Source: Thozetella sp. PMI_491
Taxonomy: Eukaryota > Ascomycota > Sordariomycetes > Chaetosphaeriales > Chaetosphaeriaceae
Length of the DNA: 64,000 nucleotides
Assembly: GCA_021432635.1 (NCBI GenBank)
Contig: MU270051.1
Span: forward strand, 1 to 64,000
Direction of reading: 5' to 3'
Every line of letters begins with the position of its first letter. Within the stretch, counting starts at the first letter, position 1. Positions 11,194 to 22,869 of this stretch are shown one piece after another. Made by a program: the position numbers and the translations under genes. The notes under the pieces are model-generated. The model did no database searches. It worked only from the letters and a program-made list of their open reading frames with translations, and had not been told where the DNA came from.

Positions 11194-14100
11194 GGAATCG
11201 GCACTGAGAGCAACTATGTTTTATGAAATCAGCTTTGAACCACTGTTAGAGGGTAGCAGCTGGACCAGCTTGCCTGTCGTAGCGCTATACGACGGTTTCG
11301 ATTCGTACATACAAGAGTTGAGACGAACCACGGTTTATACTTGCCCAGGAAAGGGACGACTGGGAGACATGTGAACGGGACAAGAGGCCAAATCTTACCC
11401 CCCACTGGCCGGACCGGGCGTGACGAGATGGGTCGCGTTCCCTTGGTAGCATGTTGTCTGATAGCCTCGGCAGGGAAGATCCGGCCAAGGACCTGCAAAT
11501 CGGTCCCCTAAGGACGCTGACAAGTAGCTGCAATACAGCTTGACTAGACGCCCGTTCTCTATGATGTACCGTCCTGTCATCGCCTTCGGCATCTATTTCT
11601 CGGACTCATGTGGTGTCAAGAAACCGATGGCCCACAAGTGGTACCACGGAGAGCCGCGCACATAGGTTGAGTAGATGGCTGCGAATGTGTTGCCTTTGAT
11701 GACAGGCCAGGACAACTACAATGGAGAATGGAGAAGCCCACTTATGTGAGGGTTGGGGCACCGAGGAGCCGCGCTGTGTGCGAAGCAGCTTATTCCGAGC
11801 CCTCGTCCAGGGATCGGGTTCACGCGGCCAGTGGTGTGATGGGTAGGTCAAACAGCGGATCGGAGCGGAAACAGACGCTAAGAATAAGTCAACAAACGCT
11901 GGCTGATCACGGGGCCAACCCTGAAGTCCGGAATGCGAGACCCTACCATCTGCCTACCCTCTAACCCGGAGCGGGCTGGAGAGGAGTGTGAGGTACAGGT
12001 TTATCGCATCATCACCCACAGACAGTCAACAGCACAAAGGCAGCGTGAGGCGCCTAAAGCATTGTCTAGAGCACAGGAGAAGAGAGAGTCTGTTGTGGGG
12101 GGGGGGCAGTCGCTCCCCACACACTCCTACCTTCTCCATATTATAGATTAAGCAGCAAACTCAAAATAAGTTGTTACAATTTAGACTGGCGTAGCTTCGC
12201 AGGTCAGCAGAGAAGATGACAGTCTCTTGCGTATTGTGGACCCAAGTACTCGCTGGACCAACAAGTTCTACTTCGGGTAGATAGCCCTTCTTGACGGGTT
12301 GATCTGTCGAGGCCTCACGAATTGTTCCCCCGGTTTCTGTAGAGTTGCCTCTTTTTAGTCTGTCCAAAAACATCTAGTCCCGTCACGCCGTCGTCTGTCG
12401 TCTGTCATCCGTGGTTTGTCGTCCGAACCTGCACACCTATGATGCTCTCGGAGTCCCTTTCAGGCATCGCAGGTGGAGCCACGGAGCCACCGGACTACCC
12501 TCAAGTTGTCTTATTTATCTAGCGGGTCAGAGCGCCTCGGCTCTGGTGAGCTATTCCCGAGTCCCCGAGCTTCCCAGGACCTAGGCGGGGACTGGTCCTA
12601 CACTCAAACCTACCCCCGGAGGGATCAGCTGGTCCCTCGGCACTGGTTCCGTACAACAACCTTTCTCTGCCGGATACTGTATTTCATACGGCGCCTCGCG
12701 AGTATCTATTCCATCTCCTCCTGCACCGCCTTTGTATCAGCCTCCTGTGCCGCGAATAGAAATCGAACCCCCGGCATTTATTCGCTAACCACGACGCCGT
12801 TCCACCTCATAAGCTACCCTACCCCTCATTGCCAAACTGCATTGTGAGCGGCCCTAATAGCTCATAAGGGGTAAGTAGCTGGCACCCCCTTCCTCGCGGT
12901 AAGTCTTGTCTGGTACCTGCCCTCACCCAGCCTGGCCCATGCTTTCGACCGCGAGGTCGGCATACGGCATGTCGGCACCGAAACTGCCGCCCAAGCCACG
13001 ATGATCAGTTGTGCAAAAATTTGGTGTGTAGCTCTCGGTCCAACGCTATTCACTACCAGCGTAACCCGGCCGTGTCGCCACAAGTCATGGGATCGACCCA
13101 ACCGGCTCTCGTTTCCTCCTCGCTTCCGACCTCCTAGCTAACAAATACCAGTTGATCCAGGCGCTTCGAGTCTGCAAGGCTGGCCTAGTCATCTTTCTGA
13201 TGCACGGGCATGACCATCGCGCGAACACTGGGCCCCCTCCCCGGCCTGCGACGTATGAGGCAGCACTGCCTCGGACTAGTTGTGCCCCATCCAACCCTGC
13301 TCTAGTGTGGGATTCCAGAGTTCCTTCTGGGCCACGTCTATTCTCCGAGTTGAGCTCTGCCCCGGTCTACAACCTCGGTTGCTCGTCGTATAGCAAGCGT
13401 CGAATTCAGCTGCCTTCGATTCATGTAGGTGGGCATTGTGCCACGGTAATCTATCGCGTTTTCATTCTACGGCAGGGGAGATTTCATCATCTCAGATAAT
13501 AGGATAACACCACTAGGCGATTTGCAATCTAAACCCGAGGGAAAAAAAACCGCTCGAGTTTGCGCCCAGCCAGATCCTTGCCGTTGAGCTTGCCCCAGAG
13601 GATTGAGCGCGGTGTCTGTCTCGAGCTCGGGGCGTTGGCTGGCTTTCCGTGCGCTCTTCCATAATTAGCCTCGGGTTGTCACTATATAAAGTCAGTATAT
13701 GAATGTCTATTCCGTACCCGTACGGCGCTTATTGCTGCGATGGAGCATCAAGGCTTGTGTAACGGGCAAAAGCAGTGAGGTAGGGCCCATTGCCTCCCCT
13801 TCATTCTCCCATCCCTCTTACCTCCCCCCCTCCTTCTGCCCTGTCTTTTCTCCGTCGCAGTTTGCTGTCCCTGGCGATGGGATGTTGCGAGAGGTGAAAC
13901 TCGAAGGCTGGACACAAAGGTGGCTGTTCAGACAAACACGGCCCGCACCCCCTGAAGTGATCCGGTGTGGATCCTGCAGATCGCAGGCCCAAGGTACTTA
14001 CTGATTTGCTTATGTACCTAGTATAGTGGGCTAGACGCCCAGACCACTGCCTATTTCTCCCCAATCAGCTCCCGCCCGCATTATCTCAGTTAGACGCATC

Positions 14101-15183
14101 GATCTTCGTTGCAGGGAGACCCCGGCCCTGCCTCGATCGTAGCTGGCCGCAGAACCGATTCCCACCATGGGTCTGGGGACTTAGGCACCCCGCCTTCCCT
14201 GTTACGGTCTTGCCTCTTCTCAGACGAAACTTTTAAGACGGTGTTGCGATTGGTTTGTTGCTCGGATTCACCCGCGCCATTGTCGAGACGACCTGGCCGA
14301 GCTGGATCGCTTGTAAAACCTGCTCCTCTTCCCCTTACGTAGTAATAGTCATCCCTTCTCCCGCCATACCAAAATTCGGCGGAGAAGTCCAGTGTAGTTC
14401 GGCCGAACCTCTGAGAGGAGGGGGAGAAACTCTCTGCTTGCACTTGGGATGCCGAGACAGGACGCCGACAATAGCTGCCCCTCCCCCCCCCCCCCCTTCC
14501 AAGGCTGGGGTACAGTGAGTTTTCTTGCTTTCCATGTCAGTAACGAGTGCATAAGCGCTGGCGTGGGAGGCGGCGGCCCCGAAGAGGCAATTTGCGTTCG
14601 ATCCTAGTCCCTCCCCCCACACGCGCGTGGTTTAAGCTTATCTCCGTTAATGTCATCAGGCTAGGCGCCTTGGTCGTGGTGTGACGGAGCCCGTCTGAAA
14701 TAGAGCCCAGTAGAGCGAGATCCTAGCCGGTAGGTGAGGCGCAGGCGCCCAACCCGGAACTCGGGGCCCGGCTCTGCAGGTCGGGATTCTCAGCAGGGAG
14801 CTTGTAGATCTCAAACTCGGACCCCAGTCTCGATGTGCAGGCGAACATGGAGGGTTTCCACTAGTGATCATCATGCCTCGTGGCGCTGCGTGTGTCTTGG
14901 CGAAGCTAGAACCCAGGGATGAACAGGGGTGGGATAGAAGGGTAGTTGGGCTAGTCTTAGCGACATATGTCAAATTCCGGTCCGCCATCTATATGACAAT
15001 GGGCTCCTCTGTCGTCTCGTGTCTCGCCGGCTGGCAGTAGTCTCTCCCTTCTCTTCCTTTCTCCATTCGCTCTTTCGTTCTTAGTCGTTCCTTTCTTCCC
15101 TCCTGGGTGCCTGGCCACCCTAACCAAGGTTCCCTCATCGGCTTTCTTGTAACCAGTTCTTTTCACCGCTTCCGTGACACAAT
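11194..15183. other. Gene-poor region with unexplained coding-like scraps
   Basis: This 4-kb stretch has no intact gene I can support. Minus-strand fragments at 11.4-11.75 kb (for example TFAAIYSTYVRGSPWYHLW) and at 12.16-12.37 kb (SADLRSYASLNCNNLF) read like protein but are short and unidentified. A tRNA-like box B lies near 12.77 kb. A TATATAAA word is at about 13683, and a run of 14 C is at 14483-14496. The last 200 bp or so should contain the promoter of the surface-protein gene at 15184. Confidence 0.35.
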
Positions 15184-16916
15184 ATGCTACTACCTTCCTT
15201 TGGTGTCTACGCCCTCCTCCTCCTCTCCTTGGGCGGCGACGGGTTGGCCGCAAAGAGAGCAGTTAGGAGGGCCACGGCGGCCATCTTCGCCCCACGGGCG
15301 CCGAACGCCACGGCTGCATCCGTAGTGGCCCAGATCGGATCCACGGCGGCGACAGAGAAACGAGCATCCGCAAAGGCGAGCCTCACAGTAGCTGCTTCAG
15401 CCCAAGTGAGCAAGCCAAACGCCGCTGTGAATGCAACAGCTGCTGCGGCAGCGAAGACGACTTCGACCCGGCGGGGGTCGAGTGTGAGCGCGAAAGGGGT
15501 CTCCTCCTCGAGCAGGGTTCTCACGACAGCTGCGGCGTCCTTGGCGACCGGCAATGTGGCCGCTGGGACAGGCAACGCTGGAGGAACGCCACCAGCATCT
15601 GCCGGCATCTACCACAACACTACCGTTACGAGCGTCGTCACGAATGTTGTAAACCAGACCGTCGTGCAGGTCTCGACGGTCACTCGGGAAGCAGGGGGTT
15701 CGACACTGGTCAGCACCGAGACCAGCACTCTAGTGCAGCTGTCGACTGTTACCGCTGCTCCTGTTACGCAAACGGTGGGCGCGGGGCAAACTACCGTGAT
15801 AATCGTGCAGCAGATCACCTTCTTCTCCTTCACGTCTGCCTTGGGTGGGGTTCCACCCAATGTCATCGCGAACCCGAACAACAGTAAGTTGATTGTATCC
15901 TAGCCTAGCCTGCCTTGTCTCCTCCTTAAGCCACTCCATCCCTCATTGCCCCTCCCCTTTCGGACGCAGTCAGGGCTAATAGAGGCATCTTCTGAGCAGA
16001 TGGCACCTTTGTGGTCGCGGGGCAAGCTTTTGGGTCCCTAAACCAAGCTGCTTCGGCCGCCTGCACTATCCAGTTCCAGTCGTGTGCCACGGTGGTCGGC
16101 CAGGGCTTTTCTATTACCGATTGCCAGACGCAGCTGGTGTCTTGCCAGGGGGCAGCCGCGACAGCCACCGTGACGGCTCTGGAGCCCACAACTGTCACGC
16201 AGACGGTGACAGCACCTCAAACCGCCGTCTCCCAGCTCACCAGTGCCGGCGTCAGTATAATAACCATCACTACTGTTGTTGCGCCTCCTACAGCTGCACC
16301 TCCGACACAGGCGGCCACCACGGAACAGGTTGTTCCTCCTCCGCCCGAGGCTCAAGCGTCGCCAGCTCAGACTCAGGCATCTGCCAGCCCTTCGCAGGAG
16401 GCCGCATCAGCCCTGCAGACCCTGACGGCTACAGTCACAAATGGAGGAGAGGCTCTTCCTACATGCCAGCCTGTCACGGTAACCGAGAGTGTTACTGTTA
16501 AAGAGACCATCTCAATGACTGTGACCGTGGTGGCTGCCGCAGGGCCGTCGCCGATGGGGGCGGGGAATGCCCCCCCGCCTGGACCGCCCGTCTCGCCGCC
16601 TGGACCACCCGCACCCCCACCTGGAACCCCGGGTCCCCCGGCCCCAAATGCGCCGTCCCCCCCACTCGCCGCAGCACCAGCTGCCGGTACTCAACAAGCT
16701 CAAGGGCCGGCAGCAGCTGCTCCCCCGGCGTCGGATCCGGCAGCGATCCCCCCCACGGCAGCGTCCGGGAGCGTGATCACAAGCTCGATCGGCAGCGGCA
16801 CGCCAGCTGTGTCGGCTGTCGCGCCAAAAGTCACCACGAGTGGAGGGGAAGCAAGCACCCTAAGGCCGTTACTCCATGGAAGCTCCATTAGGAGGGTAGC
16901 GCGCTTCTTGCTCTAA
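15184..16916 (+). CDS. Secreted Ala/Ser/Thr-rich cell-surface protein of unknown function (2 exons)
   Basis: Exons 15184-15883 and 16000-16916 with a 116-bp intron (GTAAGT...GAGCAG), giving 538 aa. The N-terminus MLLPSFGVYALLLLSLGGDG is a clear signal peptide. Then come an Ala/Ser/Thr-rich stretch and a Val/Thr-rich repeat-like zone (TTVTSVVTNVVNQTVVQVST, STLVQLSTVTAAPVTQTV). A small Cys-containing module follows across the intron (NGTFVVAGQAFGSLNQAASA, CTIQFQSCATVV, DCQTQLVSCQ) with four or five cysteines, a pattern I know only from uncharacterised fungal surface proteins. The C-terminal third is Pro/Gly/Ala-rich (PPGPP-type repeats near residues 415-455) and probably glycosylated and extended. 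The last residues (RRVARFLL) do not form a GPI-anchor signal, so it is either secreted or the 3' end is mis-modelled. Function not assigned. Confidence 0.75.
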
Positions 16917-17377
16917 AGGTCACCAAGCTTCTCCTTCGTGGCGACGGCTGAGACGGCAAAGGCATTCGACGACTTGGATCGAGTTGGGCGGGCGGCTTGC
17001 GCCGGCGGGGTTGGCGGCTCTTTAGTTGAGTGCAGATGGCTTGATGCCGCTTCTTGAATGGATTCTCCTTCTTGTCACATAGATACCCGGTTTCCAGCTG
17101 GATACTGGCTGGAGAAATGGCCGCTGGTTTTTTCTTCCTTTTTCTCAATTCATGATGCCGGTAGTTCGGCGGTAGCTACGGGGGAGCAACCTTGGCAAGC
17201 TTTAGTATCACTGTTCGCTAGTGGTGTGACGGGCGGGTTATCTAACATGTCTCATTATGCTCGTGGCATGGCAAGAGACTTTGAGGGTGCCTAGATCTGG
17301 CCAGGAAAGACACCCTGAAGCAGCCAGCAGTGATGATGAGCTGCGAGTCGGCTGCTGTCGCTCCAAGGGGTGCGGGA
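16917..17377. other. Convergent intergenic region
   Basis: This 461-bp spacer lies between the 3' ends of the surface-protein gene (plus) and the lipase gene (minus). I see no gene in it. Confidence 0.4.
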
Positions 17378-18579
17378 TCACAGGCCCTCCTTGGCTAGCA
17401 TATCGGATATGTCTAGGTAGAATGCGACAGCGTTGAACCTGCCTCTTCTCGTTGAACACGGCTGTGGGAAAGGGGGAGAGGGGTTTCGAAGAAAAAACAG
17501 AAGGGGGGGTTACTAACGGGTTCTGTTGGCCCCAGACCAGCTTCTGGACAGCATACCGCAGTCGATTGCTCCAGTTAATCAGATCTAAGTGATTCACCCC
17601 GACGAGCGTACCTTTGTACTGGCCCCACCGGCTACTGTGGACGCTGACAAGTCCGTCATTTGGGCCGTCGAGCGTCTCCAGGAGCCCATGGGAGAGGCGG
17701 AAGGGACTTAGCAATGGAGGCGGCCTACCAATCATGGCTCCATAGGAAAAGTAGCGCACGCTGGAGAAATTAACGTCAGCAAGCGCCTTTGCGTATGACT
17801 GGTGCAAGGGCAGCAACCTACCCCGGCGCATCGGGGGTTGATGCATTGAACTCATCCATGTAGCGTTTTGTCAGCTGGGCAAAGGCAGCAGCCTCCCACC
17901 CCGTAGCGCGCTCCCACAGTGTGTACAGTCGAGGCAAACGCTTCGGGCCGATGTGGTCAATCAAGTAATCGGCAAGGGCAGTGCCGTGGTGCGGCGTTGC
18001 CACAGTAACCAGGGCCTTCACATCGACACCAGATGGTTGCAATTTGGAGATCATGTAGCGGGCGTCCAGACCGCCCATGCTGTGGGCGATGATGTTGACG
18101 CTCTTCCCCGGGGCCTGCTCGGCGATGGCCTGGGCAAGCTTTGCGGCACGCTGCTGGATAGACCCGCTTGGGGGCACCGAGGCCGTGATGACGGTAGTAC
18201 CCTGAGCAGAAAGGGCGGTGCGAATGCCGTGCCAGTACTGTATCGCGGGTAGGTAGGCCCCTCCCAGCTTGAGTTCAGCAAAGCCAAGCAGGCCATGGGC
18301 GAGAACCAGAGGGTTCTTCGGGGTGTCTCAAAAAGGCGTTAGACAGATGCGTGCATGCCCGAAGCGGCCGAGAGGAACAGTGTTACCATAATGGTCCCGG
18401 ATCGAGGCGTACTTGCGCATCCCCTTTTCCTCGGCCAAGCCGGTCACCCTGAGATCCCGACCATCGCGCAGACGAGCTGAGTGGCCGAAAAGGCGCCCGG
18501 CGCCGAGGCGACAAAGACGCAGCGGAGGCGAAAGTCGCTCCCATTTGCGCAGCAGGAGGACAGTCGTTGCGGCGCTCAT
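17378..18579 (-). CDS. TGL2: Triacylglycerol lipase (TGL2-like alpha/beta hydrolase), 4 exons
   Basis: Exons in reading order: 18579-18387, 18326-17822, 17760-17514 and 17461-17378, introns of 60, 61 and 52 bp, 342 aa. Family features: oxyanion strand PLVLAHGLLGF (about residues 70-80), nucleophile elbow NIIAHSMGGLDARY (Ser147, Ala in place of the first Gly of GxSxG), ALVTVATPHHGTALADYL, acid in DGPNDGLVSV (Asp268), His in VGVNHLDLINW (His290), and a closing RFNAVAFYLDISDMLAKEGL that ends right at the stop. The N-terminus (MSAATTVLLLRKWERLSPPL, with further Arg and no acid early) looks like a mitochondrial presequence, as for yeast Tgl2. The last intron was set at TTA|GTAACC to CCCACAG because it alone keeps the conserved C-terminal frame. 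The upstream frame is open further, but the leader better fits Met at 18579. Confidence 0.85.
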
Positions 18580-19131
18580 TTGATGCTGAGGATCCGATCC
18601 CAATGCAGAGTTCCACCGAGCGCCGCGTTGGATGACACCAGCAGGTTGACGGGTTCGCAGCTTAGTCTGTTGTGTAGCACGCCGGGGGCCCGTGTCCTGT
18701 TGTGTAGTGTGGGGCCGATGTGGCAACCGGCACTCAGCACCATGACTGTGCTTGTGCTGTACGAAAAGCCATGCCCGACGCACCCGCCTTTCTGCTAATT
18801 ATTATTGACGTCAGACAACGCTCCACCATCGACAACCCTAACCCCATTATGAAGTAGTGCCTTGGCGAAAGAGGAGGGTTTTGTCTGCCGCCGAGAGTAT
18901 CCCAGCCGAGACCAGTCTGACGCAGGCGAGCCGTCGTCTGGCATTGTGTTGCATTCTGCAGCGGCAGACTAGAGAACCCTGGCCGGCGCCGTGGCTGGAG
19001 CAATAGGCTGCTGCGGCTACGGTGAAGCCAGAGCGGGCCGATGCAGCGGCGACGTCTCTAGACGTGTATTAGCACCCAAGTACAAACATCGGTCTATATG
19101 CCACTAGAAAGGAATAAGAAACTAAAAATAA

Positions 19132-19156
19132 AGAAGAAGAAGAAGAAGAAGAAGAA
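19132..19156. repeat. (AAG)n microsatellite
   Basis: About eight perfect AAG units in intergenic DNA, preceded by A-rich sequence. The only overlapping open frame reads as poly-lysine, so the repeat is non-coding in my view. Confidence 0.85.
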
Positions 19157-22100
19157 TTCCTTTCTATGCTTAATTAAGCTTCGATACAGACGGCACGTTT
19201 CTCTCTGCTTCGGGGGAGCAAAGCCGGGGCAGTGGCGGGGTGCTGTTATTCTTGGGTGCGGCCGTGGATCTAGGATGGTCTCCCCCCCTTCACCCTCCCT
19301 CGCCCTACCTATTTCATCAACTATAAACAGCGATCACGTCTATACTATATGGAAGCCGTTGGGGAAGAGGGAGAATAGGACAATGGTCACCAGGAAATGG
19401 GAGGGAAGGGGAAGGGAGGGGAGGGATCGAAGAAGCCTCTTGCCTGTCCATCGAAATAGTATAGCATCGGAGGTGTGGTGGGTACTATCCACTCCCAATC
19501 TCTTAGCACCGCAAAGGGTGGCCTCGGTAGCCAGTAATGGCACAAGGTCGAAGGCGTGGGACCGGGCAAACCCCGGAGTGCATGCCATGTGGGTGGGAGG
19601 AGACCTATTCGAGACGGGGACCGAGGGAGGCAGGAAGCAGCTCGTGTCAGGCCAATGGCATGAAGCCGCAGGGCAGGAGCCAAATGTCGAGGAGACGGGT
19701 CGGTCGTACAGCAGGCTGCACACCGGCGAGTCACGGGCGTCACACGGCCCAGGGTGCCAGGGTGCCGAGGAAGCGCGGACGGGCTTGATGGGCCTCGGGT
19801 TTGGTGCGAGCACCTCGCCCAGGCCGAGACAAAGTGCTTTTGGGTCCCGAGCGGCCAGCGGGAAGGCCGGAAGAAGCCGAGGGTGGACACGTATCGACAA
19901 ACTTAGATCCAACGGCACTTGGGAAGGACAGTGCTGGACGACCAGGGGGTGGCACAGTCCCTAGGCACTGAGTACTCTGCCTGTGTCAGCCGGCCGCGCC
20001 TTACGGACTCACAGCAGACTGGCCCCCGGGGGAGGCCAAATGCTGTACAAAGCCACCGTACGGTCTACCCGCCACTGAGTAGGTACAGGGCCTGCTGTAG
20101 CTAGGTAGGTACTGCCTACAAATGCCGACCCAAGAGCCAACGGCGAGAGGGCTAATTGGGAAGGCAACAAGTGGGCGAAGGCGCCAAGGCCGAAGGGAGT
20201 GTCAAACACACACCAACTGAAAATGAAAGAGATTATTATGCACAGGCAGATCCGGACTTCTTGGCTAAGCTGGGTACCGTAGGTTACTTACTGGACCGTC
20301 TGCGACGGGATGGGCCACGGTATGTGGGCGAGCTGCAGTGTCCCCGGTAGGTAGCTACAAATAAGTGAGGACGCCCTGGAGCCTGTCACACAAATAGGGA
20401 GCAAGGCTGCCCTGGCCAATTGATACGCGAGGCACAGGTGCTTCCTTCGGGAGAGAAGCATGCGAACTTGCCTAAAGGAGCCAAGCGGAGCCCAGGGTTC
20501 TTCCCCCCGAGTGCACCCCCCGCTTCCAAAGGCATCCAAAGCTTAAGTCGACGGCAGGTCTTTCTTTAAAGCTGCCATTTTCGGTTCCAGAATTGTCGCC
20601 CCCGTCCTGGCCTCGAACGGCCCTATCTATCTATCTAACCAAAGGCCCAATGGCCCTCCTGCCGAGCGTCGATCGCCCTCCCCCCACCTCTCCGGGCAGG
20701 GATACTATCGTCTGCACTGCCTTAACCGTCCAATGCGCTCGTTGGCCATCTTCTTGTGCTAAGGGGGTACGCTACAGCTTATACCACAGTTGCGAATATA
20801 TCTGTCTGCCGGGCTTCAGCCCCTGGCCTGAAGAACTCCCGAGCGGCTTCGCCAGCTCTGAACTCTCCAACCCTCGCGCCGCCGGTTCTAGGATACGGTG
20901 TGACGTTTCAATGCCAAGGTAGAGAGTACCAAAAAGCGGTCGCCAAGGCTGGTCGATCCACTAGTGAGACCCGACGGCAAATATACCTAGAAACCCAGCC
21001 GGCCTTAGATGCCCCGGGACTTTCTATTGCGCTCGCCTAGGCCTGACCACGCCCCTTCCTTCTTCCGCCCCCTAGAATGCGGTAGTCATATGTGATGAAG
21101 GCTCGTCGAGGGCGAGTGAGTGCTACTAGGTCGTTTAGCGATACCATCGCCGCCTTACCAATTGTGATGGCCTGTGTGCGCTAACCCATATTCGTTCGGC
21201 AATCCTTCTCCCTCTTGCATATGCAAGGTCGTTATCGCCCACCGATGCCCTTCCCTGCGCTTTTCATGCCAATCTGCCGCATCATGTCATCGTGCCGCGG
21301 CCTGGGTGCGACTGGTACGTACTGCATCGACTCGCTATGGGTGGACGTCTCGCACACTTGACCCGCCGGCCGGCCACCGTCTTAAGCTTGAAACAGTCCT
21401 TTAGATGTGCCACACATCTCACAATCCTAGATATATAAAGCACTTCGGCATAAGACTTCTCGAAAGATGTTGCCCTTGCCCTCGCCCCTGTCCTCGCCAT
21501 GCCTCCAGCCCTTTCTGTACTCCTCAAGTTTCTGCTAGTCTCACTTGGTCCGGGCATACCTGCTTCATGTCCTGTGCCATCCAAACGGGGCATCGTGGGT
21601 CATGCCGGGGAGGACAGCGGCATCCTTGCACGGATGGCGGCACCTCACGTGGCTGACACCGCCCAACTTCGCCTCTGCAGAGACAATCTACCATCCCAGC
21701 GAGATACCCAGAGCCGGCCGAGGACATTTCCTACCTGGGCCTCGCGCCCTAGGCCGAGGACTGTTGTGAGAGTGGGGCCGCCCAGCGTGGCGTGCTGGTC
21801 ACCACCACCAGCCGGAACTCGGACTAGGGCCTTGTGTGCAATCTTGATTAGAGTTGGGCTGCAATCTATCCGATATTACGTGCGTTTGTGGGGAGAGTGC
21901 ATTGCGGTAGAGACTTGGCTTCCGGGGCTGCCCTGTGTTGACGGTCAGGCGGCGGTTGTGTCCACGGGCTTAATATTGCAGCCTTTATCCATATTACCGC
22001 TGCCGCCCGTCCTGGCAGGATCACGGTCCATTGTTTCTTACGGGCCGGGTCGGCGTAGCCACCAGCGCGCCCGTGGCGTCCAGCTCGATGGTTTGTCAAG

Positions 22101-22735
22101 CTGACGATATCTAGGAGGGGAGGCGAGCCACAATATATCGCCCCCTTCGTCGAGATTGTTGAGCCAAACACACTCGGCCTCGTGAGCCCGCCCCGGGCGT
22201 CGCATCGGCTGGCACTGGCTTGGGAACCCCTCCCCAAGGCGATTACACTTGTTATTGGCAGCCCAGTGGCTCGTTGCTGGCTCATCCATGCCCGCCAGCG
22301 GTGTCATTGCCCCATCGGCCGGCGAAGAGGGGTGGCGGGCGATGGTAGGGAGAGCTGGAAGTGCCGCGACGGGCATGGTCCTTGATTCCTGGCTCCCCCC
22401 ATGTGATGACGGGTCAATCAACTTGTTTTGTTCATCCTAAGGACCATCGGTGTCCCTTCATCTATCCCATGGCTGCACCTTGTAACCCCACTCCCACGAT
22501 TCAGAACCGTTCTAAGCGACTGATGTCTGGATCATTGCCATGGGTCCGGCCGGGGTGGCTACCAAGCTGTATATCGCTGCGTAACTCTGTTTGGTCCGGC
22601 CATCGGCAGGTTGGGGACGGCCCATCCTCCCCTGCGAGATCTACCATCATGGCGAGACATTGGGTGGGAGGTAACCTGTTCCCACCTAGCCCATGCCGGT
22701 GCCTGGCCTGGCCCAGTGAGAAGCTATGCATATCT

Positions 22736-22741
22736 TATAAA
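22736..22741 (+). promoter_or_regulatory. Candidate TATA box of the ferric reductase gene
   Basis: TATAAA lies 129 bp before the ATG at 22870, in CTTATAAAGGGG. The distance would allow a transcription start near 22765 and a leader of about 100 nt. Position and match are the only evidence. Confidence 0.35.
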
Positions 22742-22869
22742 GGGGTCTCGTCTTTGCCCGACGACGTGCCTTGGTGCCCCCCCGAGTTTTTACGGCGGAT
22801 TCCATAGCTGCCCTCCCCCAAAACGGAAAGAAGATAACTTCATTCTCTACTACTCCCCTTCAAGCCGAG

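Larger units (their letters stand above)
18580..22869. other. Gene-poor region upstream of the ferric reductase gene
   Basis: This 4.3-kb region contains no gene I can defend. It holds an (AAG)n tract at about 19132-19156, a TATATAAAG word at about 21431-21440 ahead of an ATG at 21499, several TAGGTA words (about 20079, 20103, 20346), and the promoter of the ferric reductase gene. A 288-codon open frame at 19098-19964 starts in the (AAG)n tract and faces an equally open opposite frame, so it looks like chance in GC-rich DNA. Confidence 0.4.

Noticed and set aside
12380-12860. Possible LTR-type retroelement fragment
   Set aside because: I saw no terminal repeats, no primer-binding site I could defend, and no gag or pol motifs nearby.
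19098-19964. Long 288-codon plus-strand open frame
   Set aside because: It begins in a poly-lysine stretch made by the (AAG)n repeat, overlaps open frames of 192 and 167 codons on the other strand, and shows no recognisable motif. GC-rich DNA has few stops by chance.
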